Origin: Nocardioides agri
GTDB lineage: Bacteria; Actinomycetota; Actinomycetes; Propionibacteriales; Nocardioidaceae
Length of the DNA: 64,000 nucleotides
Direction of reading: 5' to 3'
NCBI RefSeq assembly: GCF_013778305.1
Contig: NZ_JACEIC010000002.1
Span: 1,761,669-1,825,668, forward strand
Positions 10,213 through 18,765 of the stretch are shown here, piece after piece (position 1 is the stretch's first letter; each line of letters starts with the position of its first letter). Position numbers and translations under genes: made by a program. The notes under the pieces were generated by a model. That model saw nothing but the letters and a program-made list of their open reading frames with translations, had not been told where the DNA came from and did not search any database.

Positions 10213-10270
10213 TGGCATGTTAGTGCCAGTGGCCGCTTTTCTCCGGCTGGCACGGAGCGGCCAGTGCCAC
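10213..10270. promoter_or_regulatory. Cluster of TGGCA/TGCCA inverted repeats upstream of the LuxR-type gene
   Basis: TGGCA (10213-10217) faces TGCCA (10224-10228). A second, near-perfect 14-bp inverted repeat spans 10223-10236 and 10257-10270 with two mismatches. The first element overlaps the -10-like TAACAT (10217-10222), consistent with an operator for the adjacent regulator. Confidence 0.4.
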
Positions 10271-10324
10271 GATGCCAGCACGCGCGGGGCCACGAGAGCC
10301 ATCTCGGGGCGCGACAGGCCCGTG

Positions 10325-10411
10325 CACGACCCACATCGGGGGATGAGGTCGTGACGGGGCCGACCCGCGCAGGAGTGCCGGGCCGCCACTGGGCGGTGGC
10401 CCGGCACTCCT
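10325..10411 (+). promoter_or_regulatory. Two stem-loops upstream of lysS
   Basis: CACGACC (10325-10331) pairs with GGTCGTG (10347-10353). Then 10371-10387 pairs with 10395-10411, a 17-bp stem with one G-U and a 7-base loop. The tiny frame GTG-CAC-GAC up to TGA (10322-10354, 10 residues) contains no lysine. No T-box sequence is seen. A hexamer TAGCGT at 10436-10441 could start lysS separately, so the hairpins may instead end an upstream transcript or small RNA. Confidence 0.4.
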
Positions 10412-10480
10412 TCATCTCCGGTGCCCGCTGACCGGTAGCGTTGGCCGTCCCCCCCGACGAGCACCGCAGGAGCACCACCG

Positions 10481-12193
10481 ATGGCACGAGGCGCGCAGTC
10501 CGGCGAGCCCCACGACTGGGTCACCCGCGCGGCGGACGACGCGATCCGGCACGCCCACGACACGCACGGCGAGGACCGGGTCATCACCTGCGCGTCCGGC
10601 GCCAGCCCCTCCGGCCCCATCCACCTCGGCAACCTGCGCGAGTTCATCACCCCGCACTTCGTCGCCGAGGAGATCCGCCGCCGCGGCCTCGCGGTCCGCC
10701 ACCTGCACAGCTGGGACGACTACGACCGCTTCCGCAAGGTGCCCGCGGGCGTCGACCCGTCCTGGGCCGAGCACATCGGCCGCCCGCTGTCCGCCGTCCC
10801 GGACCCGTGGGCGTGCCACCCGTCCTGGGCCGAGCACTTCAAGGCCCCGCTGCGGGCGGCGCTGGCCGAGATGGGCATCGAGATGGAGGAGGTGTCACAG
10901 ACCGAGCAGTACGCCTCCGGCGCCTACACCGAGCAGGTCCTGCACGCGATCCGCCACCGCGACGTGATCGAGGAGGTCCTCGGCAAGCACCGCACCAAGA
11001 AGGCCGAGCCCGAGAACGAGCAGGAGGCCGCCGCCCTCGAGGACTCCGTCGTCGAGGACGAGGACGAGCCCGCCGGCACCGGCGACCTGGCGCGCTTCCC
11101 CTACAAGCCCTACTGCCGCGAGTGCGGCCGGGACACCGTCGAGATCACGGCGTACGACGACGAGACGACCGACCTCTCCTACACCTGCTCGGCGTGCGGA
11201 TTCACCGGCGTCACCAACGTCGCCACGCAGCACGAGGGCAAGCTGGTCTGGAAGGTCGACTGGCCGATGCGCTGGGCCTACGAGGGCGTCGACTTCGAGC
11301 CCGGCGGGCTCGACCACTCGACGCCCGGCTCGTCGTACACGGTCGGCAAGGAGCTCGTGAAGCGGGTCTTCGACTTCCGGGCCCCGTCCTACGTCGCCTA
11401 CGCGTTCGTCGGCTTCGCCGGCGTGCAGAAGATGTCGTCCTCCGCCGGCGGCGTGCCGACGGCGGCCGACGCGCTGCGGATCCTCGAGGCGCCAATCCTG
11501 CGCTGGCTCTACGTGCGCCGGCAGCCCAAGCAGGCCTTCAACATCGACTTCGGCGCCGAGGTCGTGCGGCTGTACGACGAGTGGGACGCCCTGGGTCGCA
11601 AGGCGGCCGAGGGGACGAAGCGCGACGCCCAGGTGCTGGCCTTCGAGCGCGCCTCGTCGACCGCGTCCGCCGGGCGGCTGCCGACCCCGCGCGTCGTGGT
11701 GTCCTTCCGGCTGCTGTCGTCGGTCGCCGACGTCACCGCCGGCAGCGCCGAGCTGATCAGCCGGATCGTCGCCGACGTCGGCTACGCGCACGACTCGGTC
11801 GACGACCTCCAGCCCCGGCTCGGCCGGGCGATGGCCTGGATGTCCGACTTCGTGCCGGCCGAGGAGCGCACCACGGTCCGCGAGCGGCCCGACGCGGAGC
11901 GGCTGGCCTCGCTGTCCGAGGACGAGGAGATCTGGCTGCGCCAGCTGCTCGACCGGATGCCCGACCATCTCGAGCTCGACGCGACGACCGAGCTGATCTA
12001 CGGCGTGCCCAAGCTCGCCCGCGGGCTCGGGCTCGACGACGCCCCGACCGACCAGGTCAAGCAGGACCAGAAGGACTTCTTCCGGCTGCTCTACAACCTC
12101 CTGGTCGACGCGGACCGTGGCCCGCGGCTGCCGACGCTCTTCCTCGCGCTCGGCGCGGAGAAGGTGCGGTCGCTGCTGACCCCGCCGGCCTAG
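10481..12193 (+). CDS. lysS: Class I lysyl-tRNA synthetase
   Basis: 570 residues. Charges tRNA-Lys through the class I (archaeal-type) Rossmann fold rather than the class II enzyme used by most bacteria. The HIGH-like GASPSGPIHLGN is at 40-51 and the KMSKS-like KMSSSAG at about 316. Between them are paired cysteines CRECGRD and CSACGF (about 211-240), a likely zinc knuckle. GCAGGAG lies about eight bases before the ATG. The stop shares CTAG with the convergent exporter gene. Whether the genome also has a class II enzyme cannot be seen here. Confidence 0.92.
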   Translation: MARGAQSGEPHDWVTRAADDAIRHAHDTHGEDRVITCASGASPSGPIHLGNLREFITPHFVAEEIRRRGLAVRHLHSWDDYDRFRKVPAGVDPSWAEHIGRPLSAVPDPWACHPSWAEHFKAPLRAALAEMGIEMEEVSQTEQYASGAYTEQVLHAIRHRDVIEEVLGKHRTKKAEPENEQEAAALEDSVVEDEDEPAGTGDLARFPYKPYCRECGRDTVEITAYDDETTDLSYTCSACGFTGVTNVATQHEGKLVWKVDWPMRWAYEGVDFEPGGLDHSTPGSSYTVGKELVKRVFDFRAPSYVAYAFVGFAGVQKMSSSAGGVPTAADALRILEAPILRWLYVRRQPKQAFNIDFGAEVVRLYDEWDALGRKAAEGTKRDAQVLAFERASSTASAGRLPTPRVVVSFRLLSSVADVTAGSAELISRIVADVGYAHDSVDDLQPRLGRAMAWMSDFVPAEERTTVRERPDAERLASLSEDEEIWLRQLLDRMPDHLELDATTELIYGVPKLARGLGLDDAPTDQVKQDQKDFFRLLYNLLVDADRGPRLPTLFLALGAEKVRSLLTPPA

Positions 12194-13146
12194 CCGACCA
12201 GCAGCGCGGCCGGCAGTCCGAGCAGCGCGACCAGCCCGGTGGCGGCCGCTGCCAGGATCAGCAACGGAGCCCCCGTGCGCCGCAGGGTCCCGACGTCGAG
12301 GCTGCACCCGAGGGCGAACATCGCCATGGCGAGCGCGCCGCTCTGCACGACCGTGGCGGCGCCCAGCACCGGCGCGGGGAGCGCGGCGCCGACCACCGCG
12401 CACGCCAGGAACGCGACGACGAACGCCGGCACGAGCGGCGGCCGGACCCCTGCCGCTCGCCGCGACCGGTAGGAGATGACGGCCAGCACCGGCGCCAGCA
12501 TCAGCACCCGGGCGAGCTTGACCGCGACCGCCACCTGCAGCGCCAGGCCGCCGACCAGACCGCCGGCGACGACGACCTGCCCGACCTCGTGGATCGAGGC
12601 ACCCGCCCAGGCGCCGGCGGCGGCCGGGGTGAAGCCCAGCGCGACGGCGCCGAGCGGCAGTGCCAGCATCACCGCGCTGCCGCAGACGACGACGAGGGAG
12701 ACGACCGTGGCGACGTCCTCCTCTCGCGAGCGGCGCACGCCCTCGACGGCACCGACCGCGGCGGCGCCGCAGATCGAGAAGCCGCAGGCGACGAGCAGCG
12801 CCTGCTCCGGAGGTACGCCGAGCGGCCGGGCGAGCGCGAGGGTGCCGCTGATGCCGAGCACCACCACGGCCGCCGCGACCAGCAGGACCGGCCAGCCGAG
12901 CGCCACGATCTCCGGCAGCACGAGCTGCAGGCCGAGCAGGGCGACGCCGACCCGGAGCACCTGGCGCGACGCGACCCGCAGGCCCGGCCGCATGCTGCTC
13001 GCAGCGCCCCCTCTGGCGGCGAGCAGCATGCCGAGCAGGATCGCGACGAGCGTCGGGCTCAGCGCCGGGACCGTTGCGTGCAGGAGCAGCGCGAACCCGC
13101 CGCCGGCGGCGGCGAGCGCGAGTCCGGGCACGAGACGGGCGACCAC
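12190..13146 (-). CDS. YeiH-family putative sulfate exporter (membrane protein)
   Basis: 318 residues, almost wholly hydrophobic, about ten membrane segments. The family hallmark CGFSICGAAAVGA (about 125-137) and GASIHEVGQVV (about 184-194) are clear. YeiH proteins are annotated as sulfate or related oxyanion/organosulfonate exporters; experimental support for the substrate is thin. The divergent LysR gene 70 bp away is the usual partner (YeiE/CysB-like) and probably its regulator. GTG start. Confidence 0.82.
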   Translation of the reverse strand: MVARLVPGLALAAAGGGFALLLHATVPALSPTLVAILLGMLLAARGGAASSMRPGLRVASRQVLRVGVALLGLQLVLPEIVALGWPVLLVAAAVVVLGISGTLALARPLGVPPEQALLVACGFSICGAAAVGAVEGVRRSREEDVATVVSLVVVCGSAVMLALPLGAVALGFTPAAAGAWAGASIHEVGQVVVAGGLVGGLALQVAVAVKLARVLMLAPVLAVISYRSRRAAGVRPPLVPAFVVAFLACAVVGAALPAPVLGAATVVQSGALAMAMFALGCSLDVGTLRRTGAPLLILAAAATGLVALLGLPAALLVG

Positions 13147-13216
13147 GGCTCCAGCCTCGGGCGACGGCGGGCGCGCCGGTAGCCGTCGATCCGGCCCGGG
13201 CCCATATCATCGATGC

Positions 13217-14110
13217 ATGAGTGCTCGGCCCGACGTGACCGCGCTCGACCTCCTCGTCCGGGTGGCGGCGACCGGGTCGCTCGGCGCCGCGGCGCGCGAG
13301 GTGGGGATCGCGCAGCCCAACGCCAGCCGGGCCCTGAGCCGGCTGGAGCGGCAGCTCGGGCTCGCGCTGCTGGTCCGGACTCCAGCCGGCTCACGCCTGA
13401 CCACGGAGGGCGAGGTGGTCGTCGCGTGGGCGCGCGACGCGATCACCGCGCTCGACCGGGTCACCATGGGTGCCCGGTCGCTGGCCGACCAGCGGGCGGC
13501 ACACCTGGCCGTCGCCGCGAGCCTGACGGTCGCGGAGTACCTCGCGCCGCTGTGGCTGGCGAGGTTCCGGCGTACCCACCCCGAGCTCCGCGTCAGCCTC
13601 GAGGTCGGCAACTCCGCCGAGGTGGTCGGCCAGGTCGAGCGCGGCCGGGTCGCGCTCGGGTTCGTGGAGTCCCCGAGCGTCCCGCGATCGGTGGCGTCGA
13701 CCACGATCGCCCGCGACGCGCTCGTCGTGGTCGTCGGGCCGGACCATCCCTGGGCGCGGCGGCGTACGCCGCTCGCCGCGTCCGACCTCGTCACCGGCGA
13801 CCTGGTGCTCCGCGAGGCCGGGTCCGGCACCCGGGAGACGCTGGTGCGCGCGCTGGCCCGGGAAGGCCTCGAGCTCGGGACGTCACGCCTGGAGCTCGCC
13901 AGCACGGCCGCCGTGAAGGCGGCGGCCGGGGCGGGCGAGGCGGCCGCCGTCCTGAGCGAGCTGGCGGTCACCGCCGAGCTCGCGACCGGACAGCTGGTCG
14001 CCGTCCCGGTCGACGGCCTCGACCTCACCCGCGCCCTGCGGGCCGTCTGGCTCCCGGACCGCCGGCCGGCGGGCGCCGCCGCCGACCTGGTCCGCGTGGC
14101 GCGCGGCTAG
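13217..14110 (+). CDS. LysR-family transcriptional regulator
   Basis: 297 residues. The N-terminal winged HTH (about 1-62) has LGAAAREVGIAQPNASRALS. The periplasmic-binding-like effector domain includes LAVAASLTVAEYLAPLWLARF and VALGFVESPSVP. The divergent position next to the YeiH-type exporter implies control of that gene by a sulfur-related ligand. The ATG at 13217 lies exactly six bases after TATCAT, favouring it over the out-of-frame ATG at 13213. Confidence 0.88.
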   Translation: MSARPDVTALDLLVRVAATGSLGAAAREVGIAQPNASRALSRLERQLGLALLVRTPAGSRLTTEGEVVVAWARDAITALDRVTMGARSLADQRAAHLAVAASLTVAEYLAPLWLARFRRTHPELRVSLEVGNSAEVVGQVERGRVALGFVESPSVPRSVASTTIARDALVVVVGPDHPWARRRTPLAASDLVTGDLVLREAGSGTRETLVRALAREGLELGTSRLELASTAAVKAAAGAGEAAAVLSELAVTAELATGQLVAVPVDGLDLTRALRAVWLPDRRPAGAAADLVRVARG

Positions 14111-14538
14111 TCCTCGGCGCCGAGCAGCACGTCGTACCCGGCGGGGCTGGACTCGCGCAGGAACGTCGAGCAGCGCTCCCACTCCTCGTCCTCCCCGATC
14201 GCCTCGGCGGCGAGCGCCAGCAGCGCGAGGCAGGTGAGGAAGCCGCGGTTGGGCTCGTGCTCCCACGGCACCGGGCCGTGCCCCTTCCAGCCGTTGCGGC
14301 GGAGCAGGTCGAGGCTGCGGTGGTAGCCGACCCGCGCATACGCGTAGATCGTGACCGGGTCCTCCTCGGCCTCCGCCGCGAGCGTCGCCAGCGTCGCCCA
14401 GGCCACGGGCGACGCGGGGTGCCGACGGACGACGTCCATCGCGTCGGCGCCGGGGACCAGCTCGGCCGACGCCGGGTCCTCGGGGAGCAGGGTCGGCGGC
14501 GGTCCCGCCATCAGGTCGTTGCCTGTCAAGGAACTCAT
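14107..14538 (-). CDS. DUF3151 family protein
   Basis: 143 residues, soluble, acidic. The opening AGPPPTLLPEDPASAEL is characteristic of DUF3151, a conserved actinobacterial family of unknown function; helical repeats such as HPASPVAWATLATLAAEAE and RVGYHRSLDLLRRNGWKG follow. GACAAT six bases before the ATG supports a leaderless start at 14538. It overlaps the LysR stop by a shared CTAG and diverges from the MFS pump. Confidence 0.8.
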   Translation of the reverse strand: MSSLTGNDLMAGPPPTLLPEDPASAELVPGADAMDVVRRHPASPVAWATLATLAAEAEEDPVTIYAYARVGYHRSLDLLRRNGWKGHGPVPWEHEPNRGFLTCLALLALAAEAIGEDEEWERCSTFLRESSPAGYDVLLGAED

Positions 14539-14574
14539 GGAGCGATTGTCCATGGTGAGGTGTTGACTTCTCCT

Positions 14575-16068
14575 GTGACCGACACCCACACCCCCGCGGC
14601 GCCCGCTCCGGTCAGCGACAAGAGGCCCTGGCCGGCGCTCTTCGCGCTCTGTCTCGGCTTCTTCATGATCCTCGTCGACATGACGATCGTGCAGGTCGCC
14701 GTGCCGGCGATCATCACCGATCTCGACGCCGACGTGAACTCCGTGGTCTGGGTGAGCAGTGCCTACCTGCTCGCCTACGCCGTCCCGGTGCTGATCACCG
14801 GCCGGCTCGGCGACCGGTTCGGGCCGCGCCGGCTCTACCTCACGGGCCTCACGGTGTTCACGCTCGCCTCGCTGTGGTGCGGACTCACCGGCACCATCGA
14901 GATGCTGATCCTCGCGCGCACCGTGCAGGGACTCGGCGCGGCGCTGATGACGCCGCAGACGATGGCGATCATCACCCGGATCTTCCCGGCCGCCGAGCGC
15001 GGCAAGGCGATGGCGCTCTGGGGTGCGACCTCGGGCGTCTCGATGGTGGTCGGCCCGCTGCTCGGTGGCGTGCTCGTCGACGGCCTCGGCTGGGAGTGGA
15101 TCTTCTTCGTCAACGTGCCGGTCGGCATCGTCGGCTTCGTGCTCGCGATGCGACTGGTGCCCGTGCTCGAGACCCACCAGCACTCCTTCGACTGGCTGGG
15201 CGTCGCGCTGTCCGGCGTCGGCATGTTCCTGCTGGTCTTCGGCATCCAGGAGGGCCACCAGCAGGACTGGGCGGGCTGGATCATCGCGATGATCGTCTCG
15301 GGACTCGTCGTGCTCGGGCTCTTCGTGCTCTGGCAGGCGCGCAACAGCCGCGAGCCGCTGGTGCCGCTCAGCCTCTTCAAGGACCGCAACTTCTCGGTCG
15401 GCAACATCGCGATCAGCGTGATGGGCTTCTCGCTCACCGCGATCGGCTTCCCGCTGATGATCTACGCCCAGGCCGTGCGCGGCTACACCCCCACCGAGGC
15501 GGCGGCCCTGCTGGTGCCGATGGCGATCATGGTGATCCTGCTGGCGCGCCCGGTCGGCCGGCTGACCGACTCCGTCCACCCCCGCGTCATCGTCGGCACC
15601 GGCTTCGCCGCGATCGCCACGTCGTTCTTCTGGCTGGCCAGCCAGATGACCCCCGACTCGGCGGTCTGGCAGCTGGTGCTCCCGATGATCCTGATGGGCG
15701 TCGGCAACGCCTGCATCTGGGCGCCGGTGTCGGCGACCGCGATGCGCAACCTGCCGCTGACCCAGGCCGGGGCTGGCTCGGGCGTCTACAACGCCACGCG
15801 TCAGGTCGGCGGCGTGCTCGGCTCGGCCGCGATCGCGGTGCTCATGGACTCCCGGCTGGCCCACTTCGGCCTGAGCGGGGCGACCAACCCCGAGGCGGGC
15901 GGCGGCGGCACCATGCCCGCTCAGGTGGCCGACGAGTTCGCCAAGGCGATGGCCCAGTCCCTGCTGCTGCCCGCGGTCGTGCTGCTGCTCGGCCTCGCGG
16001 CCTCGCTGTGCTTCGAGCGGCCCCGCCACACGGGCTTCCCGGCGGCGGCTGCGGCCGCGCCGGAGTAG
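14575..16068 (+). CDS. DHA2-type MFS drug/metabolite transporter (14 TM)
   Basis: 497 residues, about 14 membrane segments, the length of EmrB/QacA exporters. Motif A is ITGRLGDRFGPRRLYLTGL; ARTVQGLGAALMTPQTMAII (motif C/D region) and GATSGVSMVVGPLLGGVLVD follow. These pumps use the proton gradient to export drugs or amphipathic metabolites; the substrate is unknown. The GTG at 14575 is chosen because it opens the family's short cytosolic tail; no clear ribosome site is seen, and GTG 14560 or TTG 14563 are alternatives. A strong hairpin follows. Confidence 0.85.
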   Translation: MTDTHTPAAPAPVSDKRPWPALFALCLGFFMILVDMTIVQVAVPAIITDLDADVNSVVWVSSAYLLAYAVPVLITGRLGDRFGPRRLYLTGLTVFTLASLWCGLTGTIEMLILARTVQGLGAALMTPQTMAIITRIFPAAERGKAMALWGATSGVSMVVGPLLGGVLVDGLGWEWIFFVNVPVGIVGFVLAMRLVPVLETHQHSFDWLGVALSGVGMFLLVFGIQEGHQQDWAGWIIAMIVSGLVVLGLFVLWQARNSREPLVPLSLFKDRNFSVGNIAISVMGFSLTAIGFPLMIYAQAVRGYTPTEAAALLVPMAIMVILLARPVGRLTDSVHPRVIVGTGFAAIATSFFWLASQMTPDSAVWQLVLPMILMGVGNACIWAPVSATAMRNLPLTQAGAGSGVYNATRQVGGVLGSAAIAVLMDSRLAHFGLSGATNPEAGGGGTMPAQVADEFAKAMAQSLLLPAVVLLLGLAASLCFERPRHTGFPAAAAAAPE

Positions 16069-16071
16069 CAG

Positions 16072-16121
16072 CGGACGTCATACGGACAGTGCGTCCCTTG
16101 CCACTGTCCGTATGACGTCCG
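16072..16121. terminator. Bidirectional terminator hairpin, MFS gene / fba
   Basis: A perfect 20-bp inverted repeat, arms 16072-16091 and 16102-16121, with a 10-base loop. It sits between two convergent genes. No U-tract on either strand. Confidence 0.75.
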
Positions 16122-16129
16122 GCCGAGGA

Positions 16130-17161
16130 TCAGCCGATCGACTTGCCCGCCGACCGCAGGTTCTCGCACGCCTCGACCACGCGAGCGGCCATGCCGGCCT
16201 CGGCGGCCTTGCCCCAGGCGCGCGGGTCGTACTGCTTCTTGTTGCCGACCTCGCCGTCAACCTTGAGGACACCGTCGTAGTTCTGGAACATGTGCGCGGC
16301 GACCGGGCGGGTGAAGGCGTACTGGGTGTCGGTGTCGACGTTCATCTTGACCACGCCGTAGTCGACGGCGGCCGCGATCTCCTCGGGCAGCGAGCCCGAA
16401 CCGCCGTGGAAGACGAGGTGGAACGGCTTGGCGCCGTCCTCGAGGCCGAACTCGGAGACCACCGCGGCCTGCGCCTCCTTGAGCACCTCCGGGCGCAGCT
16501 TGACGCCGCCGGGCTTGTAGACGCCGTGCACGTTGCCGAAGGTGAGCGCGGTCATGTAGTAGCCGCGGTCGCCGTACCCGAGCGCGCGCGCCGTCGCGAT
16601 GGCGTCCTCGGGGGTCGAGTAGAGCTTCTCGTTGATCTCGTTCTCGACGCCGTCCTCCTCGCCGCCGACCACGCCGACCTCGATCTCGAGGATGACCTTG
16701 GCCTTGATGCAGCGGTCGAGCAGCTCCTCGGCGATCGCGAGGTTCTCGTCGAGCGGCACCGCGGAGCCGTCCCACATGTGGGACTGGAACAGCGGTGCCT
16801 CGCCCCGGGAGACGCGCTCCTCGGAGAGGGTCAGCAGCGGCCGCACGAAGCCGTCGAGCTTGTCCTTGGGGCAGTGGTCGGTGTGCAGCGCGATGTTGAC
16901 CGGGTAGTTCTTCGCGACCTCGGCGGCGTACGCCGCGAACGCGACGGAGCCGGCCACCATGTCCTTGACCGACGGGCCGGAGAGGTACTCGGCACCGCCG
17001 GTGGAGACCTGGATGATGCCGTCCGAGCCGGCGTCGGCGAAGCCCTTGAGGGCGGCGTTCAGGGTCTGCGAGGAGGACACGTTGATCGCCGGGAACGCGA
17101 ACGCGTTGCCCTTGGCGGTATCCAGCATCTCGGCGTACTTCTCGGGGGTGACGATGGGCAT
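16130..17161 (-). CDS. fba: Class II fructose-bisphosphate aldolase
   Basis: Zinc-dependent cleavage of fructose 1,6-bisphosphate in glycolysis, reversed in gluconeogenesis. 343 residues, the usual actinobacterial length. ALHTDHCPKDKL (about 93-104) carries the zinc ligand and catalytic Asp; GNVHGVYKPGGVKL, LVFHGGSGSLPEEI and VKMNVDTDTQYAFTRPVA supply the remaining zinc and phosphate ligands. The ATG follows GAGGAGCC. No regulatory site beyond an ordinary leader is seen in 17162-17343. Confidence 0.95.
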   Translation of the reverse strand: MPIVTPEKYAEMLDTAKGNAFAFPAINVSSSQTLNAALKGFADAGSDGIIQVSTGGAEYLSGPSVKDMVAGSVAFAAYAAEVAKNYPVNIALHTDHCPKDKLDGFVRPLLTLSEERVSRGEAPLFQSHMWDGSAVPLDENLAIAEELLDRCIKAKVILEIEVGVVGGEEDGVENEINEKLYSTPEDAIATARALGYGDRGYYMTALTFGNVHGVYKPGGVKLRPEVLKEAQAAVVSEFGLEDGAKPFHLVFHGGSGSLPEEIAAAVDYGVVKMNVDTDTQYAFTRPVAAHMFQNYDGVLKVDGEVGNKKQYDPRAWGKAAEAGMAARVVEACENLRSAGKSIG

Positions 17162-17343
17162 GAAGGCTCCTCAGGCGATCTCGGCTCTGCTCCGACCCTA
17201 GTGGCTACCGGCGGGTCCTCCGAGGGCCGGTCGCCCCCCGATCAGGGACCTCCGACCCCGGACGCAACGAAATCGGCGCCGGGAGCGTCTCTAGGGGTGA
17301 GGGCCGGTCAGGACGGCCGTCACGACCACGGGGAGACGGGTTC

Positions 17344-17502
17344 ATGAGCATCGACATCGCGGAGTTCATCGACGCAGAGGTGGAGCGGTCCGTGCGCGAG
17401 GACCGGGCGCGCGAACGCCGGGAGGCCCGCCGTCCCCTCCCGTGGCAGGAGTGGCTCCGGCACCCGATCGAACGCGCCCGCCCCGAGGAGCCCCGCCGCT
17501 AG
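17344..17502 (+). CDS. Small charged protein, 52 residues
   Basis: ATG preceded by GGGAG nine bases upstream; the frame reads MSIDIAEFIDAEVERS, then an Arg/Glu-rich helix (REDRARERREARRP), then LPWQEWLRHPIERARPEE. An N-terminal amphipathic helix with a mixed-charge middle is predicted. I do not recognise the family. Codon use matches its neighbours, with G or C at most third positions. Its stop TAG overlaps the -10-like TAGCGT of the following gene. Confidence 0.5.
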   Translation: MSIDIAEFIDAEVERSVREDRARERREARRPLPWQEWLRHPIERARPEEPRR

Positions 17503-17511
17503 CGTGAGGGC

Positions 17512-17991
17512 ATGTCCCTCGTCGGCCGGTACGTCGCCGTCGTCGGCCCCGCCGACGGAGCCCGGCCGACCGACCTGAGCCACGCCGAGCAGGTCGGCCG
17601 GGAGCTCGCCGCGACGGGGGCGGTGATGCTGACCGGCGGCCACCACGGCGTGATGGAGGCCGCCGCCCGCGGCGCTCGGGCCGCGGGCGGGGTCTCGATC
17701 GGGCTCCTCCCGGGGCTCGACCGGGCCGCGGGCTCACCCGAGCACACCTATCTCCTGCCGACCGGTCTCGGCGAGCTGCGCAACGGGCTGCTCGTGCGCG
17801 CTGCCGACGCCGTCGTGGCGGTCGGCTGCTCCTGGGGCACGCTCAGCGAGATCGCGCTGGCCCGGCGCACCGGCGTCCCGCTCGTGCTCCTCGACCCGTG
17901 GGAGCTCCCCGAGGACGTCGGCGTGGTCGCGTCCGATGCCTCGGCCGCGGTCGCCTGGGTCAGCACCGTCCTGCGGCCACATGGCCATTAA
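17512..17991 (+). CDS. SLOG/LOG-superfamily Rossmann protein (TIGR00725-like)
   Basis: 159 residues. VAVVGPADGARPTDL, LTGGHHGVMEAAARGARAAGG and VGCSWGTLSEIALA correspond to the nucleotide-binding loops of the TIGR00725/lysine-decarboxylase-like SLOG family, some members of which bind molybdenum cofactor or nucleotides. In LOG enzymes the second motif is PGGxGTxxE; here it is VGCSWGTLSE, so cytokinin-type nucleosidase activity is unlikely. TAGCGT lies exactly six bases before the ATG. Confidence 0.7.
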   Translation: MSLVGRYVAVVGPADGARPTDLSHAEQVGRELAATGAVMLTGGHHGVMEAAARGARAAGGVSIGLLPGLDRAAGSPEHTYLLPTGLGELRNGLLVRAADAVVAVGCSWGTLSEIALARRTGVPLVLLDPWELPEDVGVVASDASAAVAWVSTVLRPHGH

Positions 17992-18040
17992 ATCGATCGA
18001 CTTTCACACATCGAGCCCGGCCGAGCCCTAGCCTGGCGCC

Positions 18041-18760
18041 GTGCCTCGCATCCTCGGCGGCATCGCCGCCCTGCTCGTCGGTGTCGGCCTGGTCGGCTCC
18101 GGGACCGCCGTCGCGGTCGACGACCCGGCCGCGAGCGGCGCCCCCGCCGTCGGCTCGTGCTTCGCGGTCACCGCTGGCGAGGCCGCCGACGCCTGGCTCG
18201 ACCAGGCCCCCGTCGACTGCGCCGCACCGCACACGGCGCAGGTCGTCGCGACCGGGATGCTGCCCCCGCCCCTCACCTGGGACCACCCGCAGGAGCAGCT
18301 CCTCGACGTGATGTCCGAGCAGTGCTGGCTGGCGCTGTTCCGCAAGGTCGGCCGCAACCCGCTCCTGCTCCTCCGCTCGCAGTACTCGGTGATCTTCTTC
18401 GGCCCGGACCCCGGCCAGCAGGCGGCGGGCGCGCGATGGTTCTCGTGCCACGCCGTCGTGGCGGAGGACGACCGGCTGGGGGAGCTGCCGAACCCGCTCC
18501 CCCGGCTGAGCAACCGGCTCCCCGACTCGGTCGCCGCCTGCCTGACGAGGAAGGCGGCCCACACCACGTGCGCCGACGCGCACGCGTGGCGGTCGTCCTA
18601 CGTGTTCTTCGCGCGCGGGAGGACCACCCAGCGCAACATCAGGCTGATGGCCGACCAGATCTGCCCGGGCAGGGTCACGACCCCCCGGTGGTCCTTCACC
18701 TGGGTGGACGTGCCCGGCCCCGCGTACGTCATGGCCTGCTACTCCCAGACCAGGCGCTGA
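18041..18760 (+). CDS. Secreted septum-formation-family protein
   Basis: 239 residues. An N-terminal hydrophobic segment (ILGGIAALLVGVGLVGSGTA) is a signal peptide or anchor. The rest contains six spaced cysteines in pairs, for example SCFAVTAGEA with DCAAPHTAQVVATG, and TCADAHAWRSSYVF, the pattern of the actinobacterial septum-formation (Septum_form) family. This domain is often duplicated; its molecular role is unknown. The GTG start lies six bases after TAGCCT, suggesting leaderless expression. Confidence 0.65.
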   Translation: MPRILGGIAALLVGVGLVGSGTAVAVDDPAASGAPAVGSCFAVTAGEAADAWLDQAPVDCAAPHTAQVVATGMLPPPLTWDHPQEQLLDVMSEQCWLALFRKVGRNPLLLLRSQYSVIFFGPDPGQQAAGARWFSCHAVVAEDDRLGELPNPLPRLSNRLPDSVAACLTRKAAHTTCADAHAWRSSYVFFARGRTTQRNIRLMADQICPGRVTTPRWSFTWVDVPGPAYVMACYSQTRR

Positions 18761-18765
18761 CCCAC

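Noticed and set aside
10219..10480. T-box riboswitch for lysS
   Set aside because: No conserved T-box antiterminator sequence, and the hairpins lie before a possible promoter.
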